From Verrucomicrobiota bacterium (GTDB taxonomy: Bacteria > Verrucomicrobiota > Verrucomicrobiia > CAIQCK01): 64,000 bases of DNA. Positions 18,600-27,501 of the stretch are shown one piece after another (the stretch's first letter is position 1; every line of letters starts with the position of its first letter). The DNA lies in assembly GCA_016235595.1 (NCBI GenBank), contig JACRJX010000025.1:248001-312000 (forward strand). Reading direction: 5' to 3'. The notes under the pieces are model-generated. The model saw only the letters and a list, made by a program, of their open reading frames with translations. It searched no databases and was not told the DNA's origin. Position numbers and translations under genes: made by a program.

Positions 18600-19220
18600 A
18601 TGAAACCGAGAGCCTTGAGATGGGTAATAGCCGCAGCCATGGTGGCTGGCGTGATGAGCACGCAAGCCGCTCCTTGGCTTGGCCTGGTAAAAACCGGCAC
18701 GTCATCGCAAAACAGCGATACCATTTTCCTGGGCACACTGACTTTCAGCATGGATCTGCGTGCGAACACCGATGGCAATCCAGTGGGTGCGTTGGAGTAC
18801 TATATCGTCACCTCGCCTGCGGATGCTGTCACCTATGGCACGACACCCCTGACGGCCTTGAACAATCCGTTCGTCGCGGCGGACATGACCGGCCTCGGGC
18901 AGTCACCGACGGCCGGTGCCACGGTCAATTCGGTTTGGGCGGCCAACACCGTCTGGTTTAAAGCGGGCGAGCCTGATTACAGCGCTTTTTCCGACCAGTC
19001 CATCGGCACCTATCAGTTCAATGTCAGTTCGCTCGCGATGGGCTCCTACGTGTTCACACCGGTGGGAACGGTTCTGGCGTACGGGTCTGTGGAAATCAAT
19101 ACGTTTGCGACGCCCGGCTCGTTTGAGTTGATAGTCGTGCCTGAGCCTGGCACATGGACGCTGCTGGCTTGCGGGGGCCTGATGGCGGCCTGGCGGAATC
19201 GCCGGCGCAGTTCGCGCTGA
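18600..19220 (+). CDS. PEP-CTERM sorting-domain protein
   Basis: A 206-residue exported protein. An N-terminal signal (LRWVIAAAMVAGVMSTQAA) and a C-terminal PEP-CTERM tripartite signal are both clear: VPEPGTW, a hydrophobic helix LLACGGLMAAW, then RNRRRSSR. PEP-CTERM proteins are processed by exosortase and are associated with extracellular polysaccharide and floc surfaces. The mature body is Thr/Gly/Ala-rich beta-type sequence with no enzymatic motif. A GAGG at about 18589 precedes the ATG. No exosortase gene is present in this window. Confidence 0.93.
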   Translation: MKPRALRWVIAAAMVAGVMSTQAAPWLGLVKTGTSSQNSDTIFLGTLTFSMDLRANTDGNPVGALEYYIVTSPADAVTYGTTPLTALNNPFVAADMTGLGQSPTAGATVNSVWAANTVWFKAGEPDYSAFSDQSIGTYQFNVSSLAMGSYVFTPVGTVLAYGSVEINTFATPGSFELIVVPEPGTWTLLACGGLMAAWRNRRRSSR

Positions 19221-19343
19221 ACGCCGCTGCCGCTCCCGCTGACCCTGCGGCGGGTATGTCTTCGCGCTCCCTCTGCTGGAAATCGCCGTGGCGATTCGTG
19301 ATGATTGCGAATCGCGTTCAACTTGGTCGAATCGCATTTTGCT

Positions 19344-20114
19344 GTGAGTGGGTTCTTCTATAACCTCGGACGCCATGTGGGCCGTGCCGCTGTGCCAACC
19401 ATCCGCAAGTCCAAGTGGATTTGGGATGGCCTGACCGGCACTGAAGAGGAGGCGTTGCGCGCTGAAGCGGCCTTTGGCAGCGCACTCGCTATCGAACTTC
19501 GGGCCGCCACGGAGCGGGTAAATGATCCACACATAACAGCTCTTCTCAGCGAGCTGTGCGGGCGGTTGGCCGGATGTGTGCGAGACAAACGCCGCGCTTT
19601 CCGCTGTGAGGCGATTCACGACGGTTCTCCAAACGCCATGGCACTGCCCGGAGGTTTTATCTTCGTCAGCGACTCGCTGGTGGATCTCTGCGAGCGCCGC
19701 CCGGAAGAGCTGGCGTTTATCATCGGTCATGAGATGGCGCACGTCATCCGCGAGCACGCATGGAATCGGATGTTGAACCAGGCAGTCTCGCGCGCCGTGT
19801 CGGTCATTGCCGCGCGCGCCGGTCCTTTGGGCGGCTGGTTGCGCCAGAAGGGCATCGTGCTTCTGCAGAGCGCCCACTCCCAGGACAACGAACAAGAGGC
19901 GGACGAACTGGGTCTTCATCTCGCAGCCGCAGCCGGTTTTGCGCCCGGAGGCGCCATCGCGTTGCTGCAACGCATCGAGCGACTCGGACCCAAGCACATG
20001 GAGTTTGGCCAGTATTTTTCCTCCCATCCACCCGCCAGCGAGCGCATGACGCGGCTGGCGCCGCTTTGCCGGCAACTGGCGCCAGGCCGTCCTTCATCTG
20101 CGAATCCAAGTTGA
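19344..20114 (+). CDS. M48-family zinc metalloprotease
   Basis: A 256-residue M48 peptidase (Ste24/HtpX/BepA clan). The zinc motif is HEMAHVIREH (FIIGHEMAHVI) and the third ligand lies in EQEADELGLHLAAAAGF. The closing YFSSHPPASERMTRL block is typical of M48 quality-control proteases, and NAMALPGGFIFVS is another family landmark. The start GTG at 19344 gives VSGFFYNLGRHVG, close to homologues I remember. An upstream TTG at 19305 would add 13 residues, and neither has a good ribosome-binding site. No signal peptide or transmembrane helix is obvious, so it may act in the cytosol or at the membrane. Confidence 0.87.
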   Translation: MSGFFYNLGRHVGRAAVPTIRKSKWIWDGLTGTEEEALRAEAAFGSALAIELRAATERVNDPHITALLSELCGRLAGCVRDKRRAFRCEAIHDGSPNAMALPGGFIFVSDSLVDLCERRPEELAFIIGHEMAHVIREHAWNRMLNQAVSRAVSVIAARAGPLGGWLRQKGIVLLQSAHSQDNEQEADELGLHLAAAAGFAPGGAIALLQRIERLGPKHMEFGQYFSSHPPASERMTRLAPLCRQLAPGRPSSANPS

Positions 20115-20138
20115 CCCCCGAGCCACTCGCACGGAGCA

Positions 20139-20537
20139 TCAGGGTTTCTCGTTTTCTTGCTTGGGCTTCAGCAGCGACTCCAGCTTGTCAAAAGGATTGG
20201 TAACCAACGGCGGCGGCGTCTTATCGGGCGTCCTCTGCCCCTCGTAATACTTGCCGATCAGCGACTTTTCGTGTTCGTGATCGTGACAATAGATACAGAG
20301 CAATTCCCAGTTGCTGCCGTCGGTGGGATTGTTGTCGTGGTTGTGATCCCGGTGATGGACCGTGAGTTCTCGCAGGCGCTTCCCGGAGAACTCGCGGCCA
20401 CAACTTGCGCAGATGTGCGGGAAAATCTTGAGTGCCTGCTCTCGATATCCCTGCTGTCGAATTTCCTGCTCACGCAGAATCTCGGCGAGCAGTTTTTTAT
20501 GTCCGTCGGTATTGGCTGGCGGTTTGTTGTGAGACAT
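20139..20537 (-). CDS. HNH-endonuclease-domain protein (YajD-like)
   Basis: A 132-residue protein with an HNH zinc-finger nuclease fold: CASCGREF supplies the first Cys pair, LTVHHRDHNHDNNP the catalytic HH, N lies in GSNWELLC, and IYCHDHEHEK gives the second Cys/His set. The size and layout match YajD, a small stand-alone HNH protein of unknown biological role. The C-terminal 35 residues are Lys/Pro rich. The ATG at 20537 lies 20 nt after the stop of the candidate selenoprotein gene, so the two are probably cotranscribed. Confidence 0.87.
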   Translation of the reverse strand: MSHNKPPANTDGHKKLLAEILREQEIRQQGYREQALKIFPHICASCGREFSGKRLRELTVHHRDHNHDNNPTDGSNWELLCIYCHDHEHEKSLIGKYYEGQRTPDKTPPPLVTNPFDKLESLLKPKQENEKP

Positions 20538-20557
20538 TGTTGTAAACCACGGTGACT

Positions 20558-20725
20558 CTACTTGAAGCTGGCGGAAATCAGACTGCCCAAGGTTATTCCC
20601 AAAATGACGCTCCCCCACGGAGAGCTCGTGATCATTCATCCTCCCGAATGACAGCCGACGAACTTGTAATAGAGAAAACCACCCGCACCACCAACCACAG
20701 CGCCGATGATGAGTTTGATAATCAT
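20558..20725 (-). CDS. Candidate selenoprotein: small DUF6132-like membrane protein with in-frame TGA
   Basis: The frame from ATG 20725 to TAG 20558 encodes 55 residues if the TGA at 20638-20636 is read as selenocysteine (U). The first 29 residues are MIIKLIIGAVVGGAGGFLYY then KFVGCHSGG. After U come MITSSPWGSVILGITLGS then LISASFK. The pattern GCxxGx(C)xITSxP followed by a second Gly-rich helix matches, from memory, small two-helix membrane proteins of the DUF6132 type, in which the U position is Cys. So the reading frame continues meaningfully past the TGA. A hairpin follows at the spacing of a bacterial SECIS. The alternative is two separate peptides with reinitiation at the ATG right after the TGA, since GGGAGG lies just upstream. 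No selA/B/C/D genes lie in the window. Confidence 0.65.
20603..20636 (-). promoter_or_regulatory. SECIS-like stem-loop directly after the in-frame TGA
   Basis: The upper stem GCTCTCC/GGGGAGC (20625-20619 with 20615-20609, one T-G wobble) carries apical loop GTG. The lower stem AATGA/TCATT (20636-20632 with 20607-20603) is joined through a 6-by-1 internal loop. The apical loop starts 17 nt after the TGA and its first base is G, both within the published range for bacterial SECIS elements (16-37 nt; G in the first two loop positions). Confidence 0.6.
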
Positions 20726-20760
20726 GACTCGTCTCAATCCATGAACCACAGGGCTTTGGA

Positions 20761-20789
20761 AGATTAGCACACCGCGCGCTTGCGCTCAA
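20761..20789 (-). promoter_or_regulatory. Putative promoter of the candidate selenoprotein-HNH unit
   Basis: On the minus strand TTGAGC (20789-20784) and TAATCT (20766-20761) are spaced by 17 nt. The start site would give a leader of about 29 nt before ATG 20725. It is divergent from the galE promoter. Confidence 0.5.
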
Positions 20790-20822
20790 TCCCCTCCCCT
20801 GCCCATCCGGCCCGCCGCTGCG

Positions 20823-20852
20823 TTGACAACCCCTCACGCGGCTTCCTATACT
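20823..20852 (+). promoter_or_regulatory. Strong sigma-70 promoter of galE, probably leaderless transcript
   Basis: TTGACA (20823-20828), an 18-nt spacer and TATACT (20847-20852) are near-consensus. The -10 box ends 7 nt before the galE ATG, which places transcription start at or next to the A of ATG. No ribosome-binding site lies upstream. Confidence 0.8.
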
Positions 20853-20859
20853 CTGCGGT

Positions 20860-21831
20860 ATGCACATTTTTGTTAATGGCGGCGCGGGATATATCGGCAG
20901 CATCTGCGTCGAGGAGATGCTCAACGCCGGACACCAGATCACGGTGTTCGACAATCTCTCGGAAGGCCACCGCAGCGCCGTGGACCCACGCGCGGCGTTC
21001 TTCCAAGGCGACCTCGCCAACTACGGCGATATCAGCCAGGCGCTGAAGCAAGCCGCGCCCGACGCGGTGATGCACTTTGCCGCAGCGTCACTGGTGCCGG
21101 AAAGCATGGTCAATCCGTCGAAGTATTTCCGCAACAATGTCGCCAACGGAATCAACCTTCTTGACGCGATGGTTGAGGCGGGCGTGCGGCGGTTTGTGTT
21201 CAGCAGCACCTGCGCCATCTTCGGCACCCCGGACCGCGTGCCAATGACGGAGGATTTGCCAGTGAAACCCCTGTCGCCTTACGGCCAGAGCAAGGCGATG
21301 TTCGAGAGCATGTTGAAGTGGTATGAGCAGATCCACGGCATCCAGCACGTGAACCTGCGCTACTTCAACGCTGCCGGCGCGTCGGAACACTTTGGCGAGC
21401 ATCACCGCCGCGAGACGCACCTCATCCCGAACGTCCTTGCCGTGGCCCTTGGCAAGAAGGAACAGGTGGAGATTTACGGCACCGATTACCTGACGCCCGA
21501 CGGCACTTGCGTGCGTGATTACATTCACATCGTGGACCTTGCCAACGCCCACATGCTGGCATTGCAGTGCCACCAAAGTGTCAGCTTCAATCTCGGCAGC
21601 GGCGATGGTTACACCGTGCGGCAGGTGATCGAAGCCTGCCGCAAGGTCACCGGCCATCCGATTCCGGCCATCGAGCGTCCGCGCCGTCCCGGCGATCCGC
21701 CGAAGCTGGTGGCGTCTTCAAAGAAAATCTCCGCCGAGCTCGGCTGGAAGCCGAAGTTCGCCAAACTTCAAGACATTGTCGCCAGTGCGTGGGCATGGCA
21801 CAGAGCCCACCCGAACGGCTATCCGGACTGA
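20860..21831 (+). CDS. galE: UDP-glucose 4-epimerase
   Basis: A 323-residue cytosolic NAD-dependent SDR enzyme interconverting UDP-glucose and UDP-galactose for surface polysaccharide synthesis or galactose use. NGGAGYIGS at residues 6-14 is the NAD-binding GxxGxxG and fixes the start. The catalytic Ser/Tyr/Lys set is seen in FSSTCAIFG and SPYGQSKAMFE. LRYFNAAGA, GTDYLTPDGTCVRDYIHI and LGWKPKF are GalE landmarks. The length is typical. A near-consensus promoter is placed so that the mRNA should begin at the ATG. Confidence 0.95.
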   Translation: MHIFVNGGAGYIGSICVEEMLNAGHQITVFDNLSEGHRSAVDPRAAFFQGDLANYGDISQALKQAAPDAVMHFAAASLVPESMVNPSKYFRNNVANGINLLDAMVEAGVRRFVFSSTCAIFGTPDRVPMTEDLPVKPLSPYGQSKAMFESMLKWYEQIHGIQHVNLRYFNAAGASEHFGEHHRRETHLIPNVLAVALGKKEQVEIYGTDYLTPDGTCVRDYIHIVDLANAHMLALQCHQSVSFNLGSGDGYTVRQVIEACRKVTGHPIPAIERPRRPGDPPKLVASSKKISAELGWKPKFAKLQDIVASAWAWHRAHPNGYPD

Positions 21832-21924
21832 GGAACCCAAAGCGCCGGAACACCGGACGGATCAGAGAGGACAACCCTCTGATCTTCACTCTTATCTTCT
21901 CCAACTCATTACTCTTTACACCCC

Positions 21925-22596
21925 ATGACTGCTCCCAACATCCGCGCCATCCTCTTCGACATGGACGGCGTCGTCGTGGACTCCATGCAGTTCCACCTCG
22001 ACACATGGAAGATCCTCCTCGTCGAGATGGGCACCACGCGTCGCTCCCTCGACGTGCAACGCCACTTCGGTCTCGCCACCACGGTTCTCCTCCGTGAGAT
22101 TCTCGCCGAGCGCGACCACGGTCGTGAACCTTCTCGTGAGGAAATCGAGCGATGGTACCGCCGCAAGGTTGTCCTCACCTGCCAGGTCGCCAGCCGCGTC
22201 GCCGAGCCGATCCCGGGCTTCATCGACTTCGCCCGCCGCGTCCGCGCCCGCCGGCTGCCGGTCGCATTGGCCAGTGCCGCCTCGCGCCCGTTCATTGACA
22301 CTGTGCTGGAGAAGATTGGCGCGCGCGACTTCTTCGACACGATCGTCTCTGTGGACGACGTGGCCCAGCCCAAGCCCAACCCGGAGATTTTCCTTCAGGC
22401 CGCCCAGCGCCTCAACATCCCGATTCGCGACTGCCTCGTCATCGAGGACTCCCATCCCGGCATCGAAGCCGGCGTCGCCTCCGGCGCCACCTGCTGCGCC
22501 CTCCTGACCATGCTCCGCCCCGAAGAGGTCCGTGGCGCCCACTTCAAAGCCCGAAGCTTCGACGAAATCGCCCGCTGGCTGCAGCTCGTCGATTGA
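21925..22596 (+). CDS. HAD-superfamily hydrolase, beta-phosphoglucomutase-like
   Basis: A 223-residue cytosolic phosphatase/phosphomutase of HAD subfamily IA. Motif I is ILFDMDGVVVDS with the nucleophile DxD, motif II LPVALASAASRP, motif III around KPNPEIF with Lys, and motif IV VIEDSHPGIEAG. The cap helix region after DSMQFHLDTW fits the beta-PGM/phosphoglycolate-phosphatase group. The substrate is not fixed by sequence; the place just downstream of galE is consistent with sugar phosphates. The gene ends 69 nt before the MscK-like gene. Confidence 0.88.
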   Translation: MTAPNIRAILFDMDGVVVDSMQFHLDTWKILLVEMGTTRRSLDVQRHFGLATTVLLREILAERDHGREPSREEIERWYRRKVVLTCQVASRVAEPIPGFIDFARRVRARRLPVALASAASRPFIDTVLEKIGARDFFDTIVSVDDVAQPKPNPEIFLQAAQRLNIPIRDCLVIEDSHPGIEAGVASGATCCALLTMLRPEEVRGAHFKARSFDEIARWLQLVD

Positions 22597-22664
22597 TATC
22601 AGAAACCGTGACGCGCTTGTTGTTCTTTGTGCGAGTCACACTTCAGACCATTGGATTTCCTGAA

Positions 22665-25600
22665 ATGCACGCGAAACCAGAACTACTCAACACAACCCTT
22701 TCGATCGCGGTCATCAGTGCTGCGGCGATGCTATCCCTCGCGTCGGTCTCCCTGGCCGCTTCGCAGGAATCAACCAACCAGGCGGGAAAAGCGGCTCCAT
22801 CCACCGCGGTCACTCAGGCCGCAAAGGACAACGCGCTGTCGCTGGAACAGCTTCAGACAAGAATCGCCGCGCTCACCAGCGACAAGGATTTGAAGGACGA
22901 GGTCCGGACGCTGGCGATTGACTTGTATAAATCGTGCCTGAAGGCAGTGATCCAGGCGCAATCCGACGAAAAGCAAGCGGCAGAGTATCAGGACGCAATA
23001 GACAACGGCCCTGCCCGCGCCCGCGCGATACGACAGGAAGCGTTGCCGCCAGTGGCCGCTTCCGCGCCTGAATCCAGCTCGCTGTCTGCGAAGGAACTGC
23101 AACAACGGCTGGATGCGCAAGTGGCCGCCGTGCGCACGTTGAAAGGCTCGCTTGAAGAACTGGACCGCCAGATCAAAGCCTTGCGGGAAGATCCTACGGC
23201 AACGGCCGCGGCACTGGCCGCGGCCCGGGCGGAGTTGGACCCGCTGAAGCAAACAGCCCTGTCCGCCACAGGAAATGACCCAGCGGAGGTGGCTGCGGCC
23301 CGGCGGACGCTACGCCAGGCTCAGCAACTGGCCGCAGCGGCCCGCGTCCACATGCTGGAATTGATGCAATCCAGCACGGCTGCACGACAGGATTTGCTGA
23401 CGGCACGCCGCGAGCAAATCGTGCGCCGCATGGCCGCAGTGCGGGATGTCCTGCGGCAACTCAGTGACTTGCTTAATGCGAAGCAACGCGAGTCCGCCTC
23501 GCGCGCACAATCGGAGGCGCAGCGTGCCAACCATGAACACCCCGCCGTGCGCGCCGTGATCGAACAGAACGCACGGTTCGGCAAACAACTCGACACTCTG
23601 ATCGACCAGATCAAGATGACCCTTGCGCAGTTGCGAACACTCAACGCCCGGCTTCAGGAAATCAGCCAGAACTACGAAATCACGAAAGAGGAGATGGCGA
23701 TTGACGGCGTGGGTGTGGAGCAGGCGGAAGTGTTGCGCCGCGACCGGCGAAAGCTGCCCAACGCGGAACAATGCCGCCGGGAAGCAGCAGAGGCGCGGCA
23801 TCGGACCAATCAAGCCCGCGTGGGCCAGTTGCAGTGCAGCCAGGAGGCCCAAAACCTTGAGAACATTGACCAACGCTGTGCACAGATTCTCGCTGAACAA
23901 GTCTCACAGACGTTGCTGCCAGAGCAACGCGAGGCGATTCGAGCGCGAGTTCGCGGCCTGTTGAACGATCGCCAGCAACTGATCGAGAATCTCAACGGCA
24001 GCTACGCGCGCTACATGGATCTCTTGAGCTCGCTCCAGGAGCGTGGGCAACAACTCGCATCCAAATCCGCGGCGTTTGCACAACTGTTGGACGAACGACT
24101 CATGTGGATTCCCAGCGCTTCGCCGGTCAGCCATGCATGGCTTGGCAGGATCGCCCGTTCCGCTGGCTGGTTGACGAGTGCCGAAAACTGGCGCGCAGTC
24201 GCCGCCAGCCTGGCGGCAGAGACACATCGGCAACCCGTGCAGACGCTGGCCATGCTGGCTCTGATCGGCGTTCTGCTTCTTGTCCGACGCCGGCTGTTTG
24301 CGCGGTTGGACACGCTTGGCAAATTAGCCCGGGCGACGGACGGCGGCGGTTTCAAGGTAACTGGCATGGCGTTGGTCATAACGCTGCTGGCGGCCCTGCC
24401 CGGACCGGCGTTGTTGTGGACGATCGCCTCTCTCTTGTCGCAGAGCAGCAGCGCAGTTGAGTTCGTGAAATATGTGGGCGCGGGTTTGCGACGTGCGGCC
24501 CAGTATGGGTTATATCTGGAATTGCTTCGTCAAATCTGTCGTTCCCATGGATTGGCGGATGCCCATTTCCAATGGAACAAGTCCACACTCAAAGTGCTCC
24601 GGCAAAACTTGAGTTGGCTGCTCATGGTCTATGTTCCGCTCAGTTTCATCATCGCCACGACTCATGCCAGCACCATGACCGCCAACTCAACCGGCGACTA
24701 TGCCAGCGGCCTGGGACGATTTGCGTTTGTGCTGATGTCCATCGCCTTGTCGGCGTTTCTCTGGTCCGTGCTGCATCTGCGCAAAGGCGTGTTGGCGACG
24801 ATGACGCCTGATCGTCGTGCCCGTTGGGTCTGGCGAACGCGCATCCTCTGGTATCCGGTCGCCGTGACTACGCCGTTGTTGCTCGGCGCCGCCGCGCTTC
24901 TGGGTTACTACCACGCCGCGCTGGCGCTTGAAGGGCGATTGCTGCGGTCCTTCCTGATCGTCATTGCCGTCCTGTTGCTGCACAACCTGGCTACGCGCTG
25001 GTTGCTGTTGCTGCAAAACAAGATCCTGCTTTGGGAAGCGCGGGAGAAACACGCGACCGATGCCATCTCAAGGACAAGAAGCGAGGTTGCCGAAACAGCC
25101 GGTCAAGGCTCGCCCCAATCGCTCGATGTGCCGCAGGTTGACCTGGTGACGATCAACGCGCAGACTCGCGCGCTCTTCGACGCATTGTTGTGGGTCGTGA
25201 TCGGGGTGTTCCTGTGGACCATCTGGGTGGACATGTTGCCGGCCCTGCGCGTCCTCGGCAACACAACGCTGTGGCAGCACACGGTGAAAAGCGCCTCCGC
25301 CGCACAAGTGGAAAACATCACAGTAAGTCATCTCGTGATGGCGGTCCTCTTCACGGTCCTCACCGTCGTCGCCACGCGCAACGTGCCGGGGTTGCTGGAA
25401 ATCCTGTTGCTCCCGCGCTTGTCGCTGGACGCAGGCGTCCGCTACGCCATCAATCGCATTGCGATCTACATTGTCATTACGATTGGCGCCATCGCCACGT
25501 TTAACGAGATCGGCGTGGGTTGGGACGAGGTGCAGTGGCTGGCAGCGGCGTTCAGCGTGGGACTCGGCTTCGGATTGCAGGAAATCTTCGCGAATTTCGT

Positions 25601-26060
25601 CTCAGGTCTCATCATGTTGTTCGAACGTCCCATCCGCGTGGGCGACATCGTAACAGTGGATGGACAGAGCGGCACGGTCTCACGTATTCGCATGAGAGCC
25701 ACCACCATCACCGACTGGGACAACAAAGAAATCATCGTCCCCAACAAGAAGTTCATCACCGACCGCGTCACCAACTGGACGCTGACGAGCCCGATCACAC
25801 GGGTGGTGATCAACGTTTCCCTTGCCCTCGGCGCGGACACGAAGTTGGCCGAACGCCTGATGCTGGAGATCGCGTGCGCACACAAGCTCGTGCTCGCGAA
25901 GCCCGTGCCAACCGTCTTCTTCACCCAGTTCGCCGAAAGCGCCCTGAACTTCGAGCTGCGCGTGTTTGTCAAGGAGCCGGCGGATCGCATGCCGGTGCTC
26001 AATGACCTCAACATGGCTTTGAATGAAGCATTTCAGAAGAACGGCATTCAAATCCCGTAG
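22665..26060 (+). CDS. Large mechanosensitive channel of the MscK/KefA type
   Basis: About 1131 residues. A signal peptide (ISAAAMLSLASVSLA) precedes a long Ala/Gln-rich coiled-coil periplasmic domain of about 450 residues. A run of eight or more membrane helices starts near LAMLALIGVLLLVRRRLF. The C-terminal MscS core has the pore helix text GVGWDEVQWLAAAFSVGLGF, GLQEIFANFVSGLIMLFERP, and beta domain VGDIVTVDGQSGTVSRI with TTITDWDNKEIIVPN. It should protect against hypo-osmotic shock. Length and order match E. coli MscK (1120 residues). The start at 22665 is chosen because it begins the signal peptide; an in-frame TTG at 22593 overlaps the HAD stop. Confidence 0.93.
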   Translation: MHAKPELLNTTLSIAVISAAAMLSLASVSLAASQESTNQAGKAAPSTAVTQAAKDNALSLEQLQTRIAALTSDKDLKDEVRTLAIDLYKSCLKAVIQAQSDEKQAAEYQDAIDNGPARARAIRQEALPPVAASAPESSSLSAKELQQRLDAQVAAVRTLKGSLEELDRQIKALREDPTATAAALAAARAELDPLKQTALSATGNDPAEVAAARRTLRQAQQLAAAARVHMLELMQSSTAARQDLLTARREQIVRRMAAVRDVLRQLSDLLNAKQRESASRAQSEAQRANHEHPAVRAVIEQNARFGKQLDTLIDQIKMTLAQLRTLNARLQEISQNYEITKEEMAIDGVGVEQAEVLRRDRRKLPNAEQCRREAAEARHRTNQARVGQLQCSQEAQNLENIDQRCAQILAEQVSQTLLPEQREAIRARVRGLLNDRQQLIENLNGSYARYMDLLSSLQERGQQLASKSAAFAQLLDERLMWIPSASPVSHAWLGRIARSAGWLTSAENWRAVAASLAAETHRQPVQTLAMLALIGVLLLVRRRLFARLDTLGKLARATDGGGFKVTGMALVITLLAALPGPALLWTIASLLSQSSSAVEFVKYVGAGLRRAAQYGLYLELLRQICRSHGLADAHFQWNKSTLKVLRQNLSWLLMVYVPLSFIIATTHASTMTANSTGDYASGLGRFAFVLMSIALSAFLWSVLHLRKGVLATMTPDRRARWVWRTRILWYPVAVTTPLLLGAAALLGYYHAALALEGRLLRSFLIVIAVLLLHNLATRWLLLLQNKILLWEAREKHATDAISRTRSEVAETAGQGSPQSLDVPQVDLVTINAQTRALFDALLWVVIGVFLWTIWVDMLPALRVLGNTTLWQHTVKSASAAQVENITVSHLVMAVLFTVLTVVATRNVPGLLEILLLPRLSLDAGVRYAINRIAIYIVITIGAIATFNEIGVGWDEVQWLAAAFSVGLGFGLQEIFANFVSGLIMLFERPIRVGDIVTVDGQSGTVSRIRMRATTITDWDNKEIIVPNKKFITDRVTNWTLTSPITRVVINVSLALGADTKLAERLMLEIACAHKLVLAKPVPTVFFTQFAESALNFELRVFVKEPADRMPVLNDLNMALNEAFQKNGIQIP

Positions 26061-26085
26061 AGCAGGCGGATCAGAATGAACGGGG

Positions 26086-27498
26086 TCAGGCTGCCGCGGC
26101 GGGCAGTCGAATCACGACCTCCAAGCCGGAGGGTGTGCGGTTGTGGGCGGTGACAGTGCCCTGGCAGGCTTCCACACAAGTCTTGACGATGGCCAAGCCC
26201 AAACCCACACCGCCGCTGTCACGGCTGCGGGAGGATTCGAGACGGAAGAAAGGGTCAAAGACCCTGTCCAAAGCATCGGCAGGCAAACCGGGGCCGGAAT
26301 CGCTCACGATGAGCATTGCATGGTCTGAAGTGCCTGCCGAGGAGACGGTGATAGGCCCGGCGTGGGCGGCATAGCGCACGGCGTTACGGATCACGTTTCC
26401 AAGCGCCCGCTCCAGCAAGTCCGGCGAAGCGAGGGCGCGGGCTGTTTCATCAACCTTAATCTCAATTGGCACACCCGCAGCCTCGCGCTCGACCACACGC
26501 AGCACCAACTCCGCCAGAGCGACTGGCTCCAGCGCAACCTCCTTTTGCTTCAGGCCGGCCTTGGAGAAGGCGAGCAGTTCGCTGACCAGTTCCGACATTT
26601 GCTGCACTTCTTCGCGCAAGTCTTCGACGCAGGCTTTTTGTTTTTCATCTGCGCGCTGTTCGAGAATGCCAAGTGACACCTGGATCCGCGCGATGGGCGA
26701 GCACAGCTCGTGCGCGATATCGCCGAGAAACCGTTTCTGGCCCGTGACAAAACCCGACAAACGCGACGCCATGCGGTTGATGCTTTCGCCCAACCGGCCC
26801 AGTTCGTCGCCCCGGCGCGCGGATACCTGCACGTCGAAGCGACCATCGGCAATCCTCGCGGTGGCTTGCGTCATCTGCGAGATCGAGCGTGTGATGCCGC
26901 TCACCAGAGGAATCCAGAACACGACGGAGAATATCAACGTGCCGAGGCCGATCAACAACCACGGTTTGAAATCGAGGAAAAGTCCGCCACCGCTCATCGA
27001 GTCCGACACGGCCAACAGGACCGCTGGCAATGTGCGCGTTCTTTCACGGTCGAGCACCGGCACGCGCACGCCCACCCAGTAACACACCGGGTTGCCTGCT
27101 CGCTCCATGAATTTCTGATAGGGCCGCCGGCCGGAACCGCCCTCCGGTGGCGGGCCGCGCCGTTCGCCGAGCACGTTCCCCACGGACCGCGGCAACTCGA
27201 CTGGTTCGCCGGCGATTTGGTGGCCGTCGCTTTGAAACAGATAGAACTGCACGCGGTAGGAGCTGCTGAAGCGTTTGAGAATCTCATCCGCCGAAGCTCG
27301 CCCGGGAGACTTGTTGAGTTCGGCCGTGATGACTTCGCTCACTGCCTGAATCCGGTCGCCAGCGCGGCCCATCATCAACGAGTTGAGGCCAAGTTTCACC
27401 TGCGTGTGAAAGAAAATATAGAACCCGACGCAGAGCACAATGAGGTTCAGGAAAAACCAAAGCAGTATCTTCGCATAGAGTGGGAAGCGGATTCTCAT
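26086..27498 (-). CDS. Sensor histidine kinase, CpxA-like
   Basis: A 470-residue inner-membrane kinase. TM1 is ILLWFFLNLIVLCVGFYIFF, a periplasmic sensor of about 135 residues follows, then TM2 (LLIGLGTLIFSVVFWIPLV), a HAMP linker (ARIADGRFDVQVSARRGDEL), HisKA with phospho-His in GDIAHELCSPIARI, and HATPase_c with N-box LGNVIRNAVRYA, G1 DSGPGLP and G2 GGVGLGLAIVK. It should phosphorylate the response regulator whose stop lies 3 nt upstream of its start. The periplasmic part is Gly/Arg-rich in the middle (RRGPPPEGGSGRRPYQ). Envelope stress is the likely stimulus by analogy only. Confidence 0.93.
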   Translation of the reverse strand: MRIRFPLYAKILLWFFLNLIVLCVGFYIFFHTQVKLGLNSLMMGRAGDRIQAVSEVITAELNKSPGRASADEILKRFSSSYRVQFYLFQSDGHQIAGEPVELPRSVGNVLGERRGPPPEGGSGRRPYQKFMERAGNPVCYWVGVRVPVLDRERTRTLPAVLLAVSDSMSGGGLFLDFKPWLLIGLGTLIFSVVFWIPLVSGITRSISQMTQATARIADGRFDVQVSARRGDELGRLGESINRMASRLSGFVTGQKRFLGDIAHELCSPIARIQVSLGILEQRADEKQKACVEDLREEVQQMSELVSELLAFSKAGLKQKEVALEPVALAELVLRVVEREAAGVPIEIKVDETARALASPDLLERALGNVIRNAVRYAAHAGPITVSSAGTSDHAMLIVSDSGPGLPADALDRVFDPFFRLESSRSRDSGGVGLGLAIVKTCVEACQGTVTAHNRTPSGLEVVIRLPAAAA

Positions 27499-27501
27499 GG
27501 T

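Noticed and set aside
20552..20767. Plus-strand open frame opposite the candidate selenoprotein
   Set aside because: Its translation is a shadow of the minus-strand gene, without a ribosome-binding site or recognisable protein text.
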